Shown here: one piece after another, positions 1 to 10,500 of the stretch
Numbering within the stretch: position 1 is the stretch's first letter
Layout: the number at the start of each line of letters is the position of its first letter
Assembly (NCBI GenBank): GCA_014529385.2
Contig: CM043962.1
Coordinates: forward strand, 149,600,647 to 149,664,646
Source of the DNA: Adiantum capillus-veneris
Taxonomy: Eukaryota > Streptophyta > Polypodiopsida > Polypodiales > Pteridaceae
Reading direction: 5' to 3'
Length of the DNA stretch: 64,000 nucleotides
The notes under the pieces: generated by a model
What the model was told of the DNA's origin: nothing
What the model saw: only the letters and a program-made list of their open reading frames with translations
Database searches by the model: none
Position numbers and translations under genes: made by a program

Positions 1-1808
1 TCTAGCTTTTGAAGTATTCGTTTTTCAAGTTTTTCTAGCTTGTCTTTGGTCCGCTTTAATTCTTCTATTATGACATTTTATTCTCGTTCTTTCCTAACTT
101 CTACCCATGCTTTTCTAGCTTTCCACGTGTTTCGTTGACTTTTTCGTTTGATGCTAGGTGTTTTACCTTGTGGTTCTTCATTTCCAAGTCCCTCTTTTTC
201 TTTTTGAGCTTGAGCTCATGTGATGACATGTATCGGTAAATTTGTTTCATTCTCGGAACCACTGCTTGAAGGGATAGCCTCCAAAAGGTTTATGGTTGCT
301 TTCACTATTTTGTTTGGATTTTTTGGGCAATCGGCAATCAAATGAGTGATGCCACAATCTCGACAATACGCATTCACTTGTACAATTTCTGAATGAGGAC
401 AATCTTTCATAAGATGGTCGCCCCCACATTTATAACAAGGTCCCAATGGTTGTTGTGGAGCTCCTTGGGCACCCCTATGTTGGTAAGGTGGTTTAGGTCC
501 ATTGAAACCTCCATTGCCTATGAACAACAATGTTCTTTCGTCCAAACTAGAGTCTACTTTCTACTGCAGGTTGTGCCACGGTTGCTGGTCCAACATTGCC
601 AATCATACTCCATGGTTCTGGTGTCCTCGGCTCTTCTGGTGGGTAGTGTGTTGGGCAGGTCATTGTTCCACTCGGTTCTTCATAATAGACAGGGACAGGC
701 ACTAAGGCTCGTTCCTCTGGTTCTTCCACAGCGAGCGTATATCTCACACCTATCGGTCTTGTCCCTGGGAGTGGTGGTTGTTGCCCTAAAATTGGATGTG
801 GTCTTTCAACACCAACTGGTCCTAGCAAATTTCTTACAGTATATCTAGATACTGGTGGCACTTGAGGTGGTGCTACTTGTGGTTGAGAACTATATTTTCT
901 TTCTCTCACGTACCCTTTATTGTAGTAGCATTCCTTAGTAACATGATTTGTCCATTTTTATTCGATGGTGCACCACTTTAATGGTTTAGCCTCTGGCTTG
1001 GAAAATGGGCTAATTCTCTTTAGTACTTCCTCTATCAGTCGCTCTTGATTTACTCTTGGTTCATTTTGTTGTACAGTCCTATCAAACTTTGACCCACTTT
1101 GTTGAGATGATGAATCATCATCTCTGTCTCTTAGATCTCCAACTCTATAGATCTCACAGTTATCTACAAGGAACAAAGCCTCTTTGCTTAACTCATTTAG
1201 AGTAGGGCTTTTCTTCATATGCAAATCTTTTTGAAGATCTGCATTTCTCAATGCTTGGATAAATATCAACGTCAGTCTGGATTGAGTAGGTAGTTCTTCC
1301 ATTGGTAGAACTTTACGTATCGTTTCAGTCATAGGGATGCCTTCCTATCAGATTCTCCATCTTTCTGTTTAAACTTGTGGATTTGAGGGACAGTATTGTG
1401 GGCTATCCCTCTTTGAGAGAATTCCTCCACAAACTCATCAAAAACTTGTTGGATGGTCCCAAAATCTCGTCTTTCTACAGAATCAAACCATGTGGTGGCG
1501 TCTTCCTCTAAGGTGAGTCCAAATCCTGCAAATTGAGATCGAAGTCTCTAACCTCTTCTGCTTGGACCACTCTCAAAAATGTTGCCACATGATTTCTAGG
1601 ATCTCCTTCTCCTGCATACCTGTTGTGTACCCATTTTTTGGGCTTGAGACGGTCTAACACGTCTTTGTTCTACCAATCGAACTGTGGAATCTCCTTATCC
1701 CTCTCTCCTCACAAGGTCTGGTTCATGTCTCAACCTTCTGTCAACTGCGCCTCCCATCCCAATTCCTCTGTATGACCTTTCAACGGGCGGTTCCATTACA
1801 AACCCTCT
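1..1808 (-). pseudogene. gag: Element B-type gag fragment (second copy, at duplication breakpoint)
   Basis: This is a broken Ty3/Gypsy gag, read on the minus strand and cut by the window edge. Open pieces lie at 958-1332 (gag core C-terminal part), 547-909 (proline-rich linker) and 216-545, separated by in-frame stops and frame changes. The 216-545 piece encodes two CCHC zinc knuckles of the form C-x2-C-x4-H-x4-C, which bind nucleic acid in capsid proteins. Bases 1-1808 match 20,884-22,691 base for base except at 710, 897 and 938, so both copies share the same inactivating lesions. Homology stops abruptly at 1808/1809, where the ORFX region begins. A recent duplication of an already dead copy is the simplest reading; an assembly error is the alternative. 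Confidence 0.85.
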
Positions 1809-4800
1809 GTGTCGGCCGTCGATAGTAGACTCGAGGTCGTGGCTTTATCTGGCGCGAACACTTCAATGCATGCTAAGAGAGTCCTGCAGATTTTCTTTAG
1901 CATCTTACACGAAAGGTCAGGAGAGCCAGTAAAGAGTTTGATGGTGCCCGTTAGGGTTTTCACCATGTAGGCTTTACCTATTCTCTCTCCTTCCTTTGGT
2001 CCTGGCATCCTGGGATAATTAAGCCAATTTGGCTTCTTTTCTGCAATCCTGCCATGCTCGTTCCAGTTTCTGACTCTTGGCACCGGGCAGAAGGTTGCAT
2101 CCTCCCGAATCTCCTTTGGAGCCTCTACCAAGTAGATGAGGTAGGCTGGGTATTTGTTCAGCCAACCTTTCCTCCATCTAGGTTGAGAATCTACAATCTT
2201 CTTTGATTGTTCATCCTTTTTGATGTCGCCTTCATAAAGAGCGACATACTGCTCCTCCTCTATTCTCTTTTTCGTCTTTATCACTTCAAATTTCATCAGA
2301 GGGAAAGGCAGGCTGGGTTGCATCCACTCTTCGTGGAGCACTTTTGTGTCTAAACCTTGAAGTCTAATGGAGATGAGGAGTCTCCTTTCCCATTCCATTT
2401 CCGCCTTGGCACTTTCCTCTGTTGACTTTTCTATTTGGTCCTGGAGCCTTTGTTCTTCTCCTTCAGAGATTCCTGAAGTCGAGGCCACTTCTTGAACTGG
2501 GGCTGGATCTTCGATTGTGGTTGCCTCTCCAGTTTCTGGTAGCTCTATGGCTGCTCCCCCTGCTTCTTCTTGTGGTGTCTCTGTTTCTCTTCTTTGTTGC
2601 TCTTGGAGGTCTTGGAGCTGTTTGCGGAGGGCCTCATTTTCTGTCCTTAGTGTTTGGTTTTCTGATGTGAGCCTCTCCTCTGCAGCCAATGATCCCTCCG
2701 CCATGTGCAATCTTTGTACTTGCTCTAACCTCAGCTCTCTTTGCAAACTTCTGACCTGCTCTTCCAGAGCTGGTACGAGGGCTCCCTCTTGTTCTGTTCC
2801 TGCTCTGCTAGCTCTAGGGGTGGTCCTGAGTCTCATGATTGTCCTTTCTTGAAGTTCGACTCTTTCCCTTAGCTCAATGAGCTCATCCTTGGCTGCCTCC
2901 AGCTCATCTTCTATTCGCTCCTTTGCTTCCTGTGAGCTTGTTACCTCTCTTGAAGCTTCGGCTAGTTGGAGTATCAAGCCGTCCCTCTCGTTTTCTGCGT
3001 CGTAGAGTGATGCTTTATGACTTTCAGATTCAGTCATAGCATTCTCTAACTTCTTATGCAACTCTGCTTCCTTTTGTTTTGCTGTCTCAAGTGCTACTTC
3101 CTTTGCTCTGGATCTTTCTTTAATCTTGCTGAGCAGTTCATGCACCATGTGCATGTCTTTTTCATCTTCATCTGTCAACTTGATAGCTCTTTCTGCCACC
3201 ACCTCCAATGGCTTCGGCTCGTCCATTTTTTCTTCACTCTCCATTGTACCCTTTGTCTTTTCTTTCGTCCCTTTCCGATCATCTTGTTTCCGTAGGGATA
3301 TCCCATAAACTGCCTCCAGGGCCTCTTCTTCACTGTATCCGATCGCGACCAGATCCTCATAATCATCTTTCTTTTGTTGAACTGGATCTATCCTCTTTTC
3401 CTTGGTCCCGGCCTCCGGTTTTTCCATAATTTCTGTTTCCATTTCTATTGTGGTTTCCTCCACAATAATTTCCATCTTCTTCGGGCTTGGTACAACAGTA
3501 AAAGAGGGCTGATTGTCCTCAGTCATCTTGGCTTTCCCTTTGTTTGCTTGCCCGTCTTTCTCTTGAGGTTCAGTAGACTCATCTACTTTCTTCTTCCCCT
3601 TGTCGTCCTTTTGCAGCTCAGCTTTTAAAAGCTGTACTTCCTCTTCAGTATAAGGCTCGACAGGTTGCTGCTCCAGTATGGCCTCCGACTCCTCATAAGC
3701 TCTAATATATTGATCATATTGATCAACATGTGGCCTGGCTGAGCTGGTTCCGACTTTACTGGGGTCTGGCACCCACATTTCTTCGAAGTCCCCCTTTAGA
3801 GCTCTTTCCGCTCTAAACTGCTCCACCAGCCTTTCCATTCTTGCGGCTTTTTGACTTTTGGTTTGCTTGGGATCGGCCTTCTTCTTCACTTTCTTCTTGA
3901 GCGGCTCGTCCACGGCCTCCTCAGGTTCTGAAACTATTTCTAGTTTTTGGCGTGCTCTTGTGGACGCCCTCTTGGATACTTCTTGCTGTTCTTCCTCCTC
4001 ATCGGCTTCTCTAAGCCACTCATTCTGGGAGGGAATCTGTGGCCCTTGATCTCTAGCTCCAATAGCTTCATAAGCTATTCTTGTTAGGATTTCTCCTCCT
4101 CCTATGTACTTTGGTTTCTGGTTGTGCATGGCGATTACTTGCTCGTGGATGTATTGAGCATAATTCACCTCTTTTGGCACGTTGCTCTTCAGTGCCCATG
4201 TGATGGTTGTCGCAATGGCATGGGGTGGTGTAGTATACTTCTGCGGTCTTTTACTGCACACATGGAAAAACTGGTTGTATAACCGGCAAAGGGTTGCCGC
4301 TCGTTGATCTGCCATATCTGCGTAGGTTGTATTTTGTTTCTTTGATCCATAGACCTCTATGGCCTCCCTTCTTTCTCTGACAGAACTCCCTTTGTTGTGC
4401 AGCTTCAGTGCATCTGCAATGAGCTGTGGAGTGATCTGTACTTCAACTGTTTCTCCATCCATGGCTGTCAACGTGGCTTTCCCATCCTTCTTAATGGATG
4501 TTTCCAACTCATACACTCTTCTTGTGTCTACGCCTGATGGTCTCGAGGTGAAGAACCTGTGTAAGTCAGCCTTTTCCAGGTATCTGCTTATGTTCTCTGA
4601 TCTGCTATAGTCCACTAATTCTCGTGGGATCATAGGTACATCGACCGATTGCCCTTGAGGATCTCTGAAAGTCCCCTGGTAGATCTTTATTCCCTCTTTT
4701 TCTAGTACTGCTTCCTCCACCCAAGTTTTGGTTGGCTTGAGGGTTTCTGTTGGAATATCAAAAGGTTCTGCCTCTGCAAGAGCATCCTTGATGGTTGGTC

Positions 4801-4837
4801 TTTTTCTCTTAGTTGCCGATGACTTAGCGGAATCCAT
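1796..4837 (-). CDS. ORFX: 1013-residue coiled-coil protein downstream of pol in element A
   Basis: This is an uninterrupted frame on the same strand as the element A gag-pol and downstream of it. Residues about 1-290 look globular. The stretch from about 35 to 275 (a DGETVEVQITPQLIADAL-like strand/helix part, then a helical part with KEVNYAQYIHEQ) resembles in layout the 'putative plant transposon protein' domain often carried by plant retroelements; this is inference. Residues about 290-560 are charged and low-complexity, about 560-780 are strongly predicted coiled coil (E/K/L/R rich), and the last ~170 are mixed. I see no signal peptide or membrane helix, so it is not env-like. The last few codons and the stop (1796-1808) lie in element B gag sequence across a breakpoint, so the native C-terminus is probably missing. 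The ATG lies 168 bp from a palindrome array, as gag does in the leader. Confidence 0.7.
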   Translation of the reverse strand: MDSAKSSATKRKRPTIKDALAEAEPFDIPTETLKPTKTWVEEAVLEKEGIKIYQGTFRDPQGQSVDVPMIPRELVDYSRSENISRYLEKADLHRFFTSRPSGVDTRRVYELETSIKKDGKATLTAMDGETVEVQITPQLIADALKLHNKGSSVRERREAIEVYGSKKQNTTYADMADQRAATLCRLYNQFFHVCSKRPQKYTTPPHAIATTITWALKSNVPKEVNYAQYIHEQVIAMHNQKPKYIGGGEILTRIAYEAIGARDQGPQIPSQNEWLREADEEEEQQEVSKRASTRARQKLEIVSEPEEAVDEPLKKKVKKKADPKQTKSQKAARMERLVEQFRAERALKGDFEEMWVPDPSKVGTSSARPHVDQYDQYIRAYEESEAILEQQPVEPYTEEEVQLLKAELQKDDKGKKKVDESTEPQEKDGQANKGKAKMTEDNQPSFTVVPSPKKMEIIVEETTIEMETEIMEKPEAGTKEKRIDPVQQKKDDYEDLVAIGYSEEEALEAVYGISLRKQDDRKGTKEKTKGTMESEEKMDEPKPLEVVAERAIKLTDEDEKDMHMVHELLSKIKERSRAKEVALETAKQKEAELHKKLENAMTESESHKASLYDAENERDGLILQLAEASREVTSSQEAKERIEDELEAAKDELIELRERVELQERTIMRLRTTPRASRAGTEQEGALVPALEEQVRSLQRELRLEQVQRLHMAEGSLAAEERLTSENQTLRTENEALRKQLQDLQEQQRRETETPQEEAGGAAIELPETGEATTIEDPAPVQEVASTSGISEGEEQRLQDQIEKSTEESAKAEMEWERRLLISIRLQGLDTKVLHEEWMQPSLPFPLMKFEVIKTKKRIEEEQYVALYEGDIKKDEQSKKIVDSQPRWRKGWLNKYPAYLIYLVEAPKEIREDATFCPVPRVRNWNEHGRIAEKKPNWLNYPRMPGPKEGERIGKAYMVKTLTGTIKLFTGSPDLSCKMLKKICRTLLACIEVFAPDKATTSSLLSTADTEGL

Positions 4838-7513
4838 GGATCCTGTAACTCCAATTTCAGAAGTTAGCGTCTTTTTAGTACTGAAAGCCGAAATGAAGCT
4901 TTTAACTATTCAAATGACTTGAAAATTGAAACATGAGCTATTCAGGGCCTAAGGATGCAATGTAGGTGAAAAAATATGCAAACTGGGCTCAAAAACATGC
5001 TTGAGACATCATACGCGTATGATGTCTTTTGTGTCAGGATGACTTCATATTGGTTGTGCTTGTAGCTGATAGTGTATACATGAGTGTCATATGCTTGGAT
5101 TTGAGTTTGGATCCCATTTGGTCAAGTTTTGGCCAGTTTTAGTCCAGTTCAGGCTCTTGGCAAAATTTTGAAAGGGAAATGGATTTTATGATCCAAATTG
5201 GATAAAACTTGGTGGATTACTTTCAAATGGCATGTAGAACACTTCTGCTTGGTGGTTGAAGCCCTGAGGTGCCAAAATCACATAGTGAGACATCATACGC
5301 GTATGATGTCTTTTAGTGCATTTTTGGACCAATTTTCTCTATAAGCTTGGATTTGGCTTTAGATAGGCTTATTCAGTGGATTTATCAAGTTTGGGTAGAA
5401 TTTGGACTAAAAATGGCTCTGGGGACATCATACACGTATGATGTCTTTTTCATCAATTTTTCATGGGATTGGTTCTGTGGACTCTCCATGTGCTAGTGAA
5501 GGACTGTTTATACTCAAATCTTGGTTTGGACTTGAATATGTTGGATTTGGGACAAAAATAGGCTTTGTATGAAGGATTTTCTCTTAATTGGGCTAATGGG
5601 GTGATCCACTTGACCAAATGGTTCCAAACTTCATATGTAGCATGTATTAGATATATATAATGGATGTATGATGACAAATGAGCATTTTTGGCTCTGTAAG
5701 TGCAAATAGACATTATACGCGTATGATGTCTTTTGTGTCAAAATGGTGCTTTTTGATTCCAGATAGCTTGTAGATGTGTTAACCAACAATCCTACAGAGT
5801 TTCAATGAGTTCGGAGTTATTTTGACAAAATTAGGACCAAAAATCAATTTTATGGCCTACTTTGCGTCTTTTTGGTTTTCCTTGAGTTTTCTAACTCCAA
5901 TTCTCATGATACTTGGTTCATAGGATGTGATTAACATGTGGAATGAGGCTATGCACTCAAATGTTGAAATGAATGTTAAAATCATGCTGTGAGACATCAT
6001 ACGCGTATGATGTCTTTTCTTGAAATGTTGGTCTTTTTGTGCAAAGAATGCTTTGTGCTAGTGCCCTAAGCCCTGCTAACTAGTTTTCAACTTAAAAAGT
6101 CATCAGTTTAGCTAAAAAGCCCCCTTATAGGCATTTCAGTCTCCGAAGTCGTCTTTTTGCCTTGGAGTTGAATTTCTTCAACTTTTCTTCTTGAGAGTTG
6201 CATTTCCAGCTCATTGGATATGTTGCGAAGCCATCCAGTTGGTTGGACTTGACTTTGGCTCCCCGTTCTCCATCTTTATCCATTTGGTTGCTCGAAAGCG
6301 TCTTTTTCACCATCGGTAAGTGAATCAGCTTTCTTTTGGGTTTTGCTTGCAAACATAAGTCATCCATGTATAGTTGAAACTGCTCGTGAAGTTTCATGTC
6401 ATTTGGTCGTCAATTTTAGCCGTTATGCCAAAATGACGCTTTGTGTGTCCGTAGCCGAATCGGTTGTTCCGACCTACTTTTGGTGATCCAAACCCGGAGA
6501 TACTCCATGGTTGCATTGCCCTCGATGTTGTTAAGCTTCCTGAGAAGTTTTGTGTCGTTCCGACAACTTTTTTCTGCTTGCCTCTTGCAGGCTCTGTTGA
6601 CCTAGGGTTTTTCCAGTCGTTCTTTCTCGAGCTTTGAGTGCTAGAAACTCATCCTCTATGTTAGGGTAACCCACCTCTAAGTTCTTGCAAAGTTTGGTTA
6701 GGCGGTTGTGCCCCTACCTAGCGTTCTTCCCCATTCCCCGTCTGCTCTTGTTTCTTGGTTTTGGTGAGTTTTCGCGACAAAAGTTAACGATAAGCATCAA
6801 AAGCTTATGGCAACGAGTCTACCTCTCATGTCTGGTGTCCTCTGAGCTCTCGTAGCAGTCGTAGAAGGCGGTAGAAGGTCGGATGCTCCTTGGTGCTCTT
6901 TGCTCTCTCCAAGAAGGTAATAGTGGAAATGAGCTTGATAGTGAAGTGAAAAATACTTAACTTCGGGCTTCCCGGATCACTTGTTACCAAATTTGACATG
7001 TGCTCCTATCTCGTCGTGAAATGCACTTTAGGATTTGAAATTCCTCAATTTGGACTCCATTTGACCTGTTTCTGAGAAATCTGTCCACTTTGCCAAAATT
7101 CTGTCATTTCGGGCTTTCCGCAACTTTTTCAGAATTGTACCCAATTTTTATCCTAGGTTGCCCTTGTCATTAGGATCATCGCCGTCAATTCTTTTCTTTT
7201 TTCCGATCTCATTTCACCTGCTTTTTTATTTTTCTTTTACTTTTATTAAGAAAATCATAAAAAATAAAGGAAAATAGCAAATTGAAGCCAAAAAATTCCA
7301 AACATACATGATAAATAGCTGGTAACCCTGTGTATATGAATATACACTTCTTTGTGATTTCTGGACTTGGATTACCACTTTTTTCCACTTTTTAGCTCCA
7401 AAAACACTCTTATTTAGTGATATTTACACATCTAGAGACCCAAATTCATCATTTGATCTCTTCTTGTTGCAAAACAAGGTATATAAGGGCATAAATATTA
7501 TCAATATCCGCAA
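4838..7513 (-). other. Spacer between pol and ORFX with a leader-like palindrome block
   Basis: These 2.7 kb hold no convincing gene. The half next to ORFX (about 4,980-6,015) carries five copies of a 22-bp palindrome at the spacing seen in the 5' leader of element A, so it looks like a second copy of leader sequence placed before ORFX. The pol-proximal half (6,100-7,513) is AT-rich and has no LTR end, primer-binding site or protein homology that I can see. An internal promoter or subgenomic RNA start for ORFX is possible but is inference. Confidence 0.55.
5005..6014. repeat. Array of five 22-bp palindromes upstream of ORFX
   Basis: Copies are at 5005-5026, 5289-5310, 5424-5445, 5709-5730 and 5993-6014. 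Each is a perfect or near-perfect palindrome with the arm GACATCATACG followed directly by its reverse complement. The copy at 5424 has one change in the CGCG core, and the copy at 5709 has one arm change. Start-to-start distances are 284, 135, 285 and 284 bp. The intervening sequence is AT-rich and noncoding. Confidence 0.9.
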
Positions 7514-10500
7514 TCAAACATAAAAAATTGCAAAATCATGTAAGACACTGCCCTTGTAATATAATTTTTGTTTTTCTTTGTTTTTCCCGCTTGTAGTTGC
7601 TTTGTAGCTCCTGTATACCTCCCCCCCTCCTAGTCTGAGTCCTCCCGGACGACTATGAAGTGTCTGTGGGTGAAGCATTGTAGTTGTTTTGGTCATAAGT
7701 TCCCAATGCAATTGTAGAGCGACGATACAACATTCTTTCCAATAAAGCTGCTCTTTGTTTGATTGAAAGATTGGTGGTCGGGTTTTGGGTTGGTTTTGGC
7801 ACTCGGTAGTAGAATCAGTAGATGGGTTCTTCATTATCTTGTTGTCTTTTTTCACAATCCAAATCTGCCTCCGCTTTGCTTGTGCTTGCCACAAACTCTT
7901 TGCGACCCAAACCTGCGTTGATCTGTGTGTTGATTTCCTCGCCTTGAAATACCTAGGAGTTTCCGTTGATTGTATTGAAGTGAGTTCCTTTTTACAAATC
8001 TTTGGGATCCAAATTTGCTGGCTGTAGCTTTGTGCTGTCATGAACTTCTTTGGAATCCAGATCTGTTTCACTTTCCTTGATTGTCGGGGATCACTCTGTT
8101 GTCTGGTATTGAAGACTCTGTTTGTGTTTTCGGGCACCACCTTTTTTGGTCTCCATACCATCTTAGACTCCGTTTTTTTCCAAGGTTGAGCTGTTATAAT
8201 ATTGCTTGTCTTCCTTATCCACTGTTGAGAATTCCTCGTCGAAGAGTAATCCGGTTGTATAGAAACTTTTGGTTGCCATTGCTTCTTCTTTTCCTCTGTT
8301 TGTTGTTTGCCCTTGTCCGTGGATTCTTCCTTTGGAGTTGGCTCTGCTCCTTTGGTGAACTTAACTGATTGACTTTCACCTTCGTATTTGATAAGCACTG
8401 ATTTAGAACTCCAGTCAATCATTGCATTGTATTTCTTCTGCCATGGTTGTCCTAGCAATAATGGATGTTGTGTAGCTTGGTCTTCAACCACGTAAAACAT
8501 ATGAGGATACACATATTGGTTAATCTGTATATGTAAAACTGTGCATCCGACAGTTTTGATTGCATTCTCAGAGTAACTCTTTAACTCTTGCTTGGCAGTT
8601 TGTAGTTTAGTGTCATTTGTCAATTGTCTATACAAACTGAGTGAAAGTAGGTTAGCTTGAGCTCCTGAATCCAATAGTGCTCTGGCTTTGATTTGGTTGG
8701 TTCCTACTTTGCATTCAATGATGGGTTCTTCTTTGTCATTATCCATTTCTGTTATACTAACTGCGTTTATTCGTATTGCTCCTTCATTGCGCTGTTTCTG
8801 ACGCAGTAGTCTTCTTTTCTCCATTCTTTCCTTCGCCTCGGCTTGCGCTTCCTCCTCAATCTTTTTCTTTTTCTGGACACGCAGCTTTTCTTGATGTATT
8901 TTGAGAAGCATGTCTTGTGTTAGCGGCAACAGATACTTTTTCACTCTGCATCCACTAATCCAATTGGGCATTTCTTCTCCGTCTAATGTAGCAAGCTTGA
9001 CGGCTCCACTTGGTGATAGATCTTTAATCACCAGAGGTCCCATCCCTCGCTTTTTAAGCTTCTTAGCATGCTGTTTCAGAGTGTAAACTAGGACATAGTC
9101 CCCAACTTTAAACTCTTTAGTCCGCACATGCTTATCAAAAAATTCCTTTTGTCGCCTTTTTTGAGCGTAGATGGAAGCTACTGATTTTAGGCGAAGCTCA
9201 TCTAGCTTTTCCAGGTCATCTATTCTATCAGAGAGCTCGTGCCCTGTCCACTCTAGATCCTTAGCCACCCTTAAGGTTGAAATCAAGAATTCTATTGGCA
9301 AGATAGCATTTAGCCCAAAAACCATGTTATATGGGGTCGTTCCTATGGATGTTTTATACGCCACCCTATATGCCCATAATGTTGAATGTAACTTTTGGTC
9401 CCAGTCAGTTCTCGACTCAGATACAATCTTCGTGAGGACCGTGCATATGGTTTTGTTTGTTGCTTCAGCTTGTCCGTTTGCTTGTGGATGATACGGGGCT
9501 GATTTCCTATGGATTACCATGAATTCATCTAGAAGGATCTCTATCACTTCATTTATGAAATGTGTGCCTCGATCACTCACAATTTCTATTGGCAATCCAT
9601 ATCGTACAAAGACGTATTCATACAAAAATTGTGCCGTGGTCCTGGCATCTGCTTTTTGAGTTGCCTTTGCTTCGACCCACTTTGTTAGATAGTCTGTAGC
9701 CACAATGATGTATTGTGTATGAGTCTTATATGCAGGAGGCGAAATGGGTCCAACATAATCAATCCCCCATTTTGCAAAAGCTCTTGCCCCCATCATTGGT
9801 CTAAGCGGCATATCATCTCTTTTAAGTGGTACTTTGGTCCGCTGACAGTCATCACACCTTTTAACGTATTCCTCAGCGTCCATATGTAATGTTGGCCACC
9901 ATATTCCTGCGGCTAAGACAAGTTTTGATGTCTTATCACCTGAGAAATGGCCTCCACCTACTCCTCCATGAGCTTGCTCCAGGATTATCACATACTCAGA
10001 CTCTGATGCGCAAATCCTAAGCTGGTTGTCTTTACCTCTCTTATAGAGTTGATCTCCTATTAAAGCGTAATCTCTAGCTTCTGTCTCTACAGATTTCTGA
10101 CGAGCTTTTGACATTCCTTCTGGGAAAGTTCTATTTGTGAGATATTCAACAATATACTGACTCCATTCTGGAGCGATCATCATCTGATATAATGTTGAAT
10201 ACTCGGCTGGCGGTTTTGATGAACATACAATACATACAGTGACATATTCATGTACGCTTTCTTTCATTCCAGGCCAATAGACTCCCAATTGTAACAAATT
10301 CCTATATGTGTTCCTTCTTGAACAATGAAATGCACATTCTTGAACATGTGCTTCGCGCAGATATATACTATATTCCTCAGGATTGATGCATAGTCGTAAA
10401 ACATGATCATTTCCCAATTGATACAACCTTCCTGCAATCAATTGAAGATTCTTGGATTGCTGAATAGCAATATGTTTCAGGTTGTATGCTCTTCTATCGA

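Noticed and set aside
393-848. Plus-strand frame opposite gag (also at 21,276-21,731)
   Set aside because: Antisense shadow of the gag linker; duplicated only because the DNA is duplicated.
1796-4837. ORFX as an envelope protein
   Set aside because: No signal peptide, no hydrophobic membrane segment and no cysteine pattern; it is a hydrophilic coiled-coil protein.
5005-6014. CRISPR-like array of repeats with regular spacing
   Set aside because: Spacers are 105-265 bp and are themselves retroelement leader sequence in a plant genome; no cas genes.
6125-6397. Small minus-strand frame containing YMDD, resembling an RT catalytic box
   Set aside because: No other RT motif surrounds it and the flanking residues do not fit; a chance match in the noncoding spacer.
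1-7500. 3' LTR of element A
   Set aside because: I looked for the LTR ends and for the blocks shared with 18,685-19,625 and found none, so it is outside the window or was removed by the duplication.
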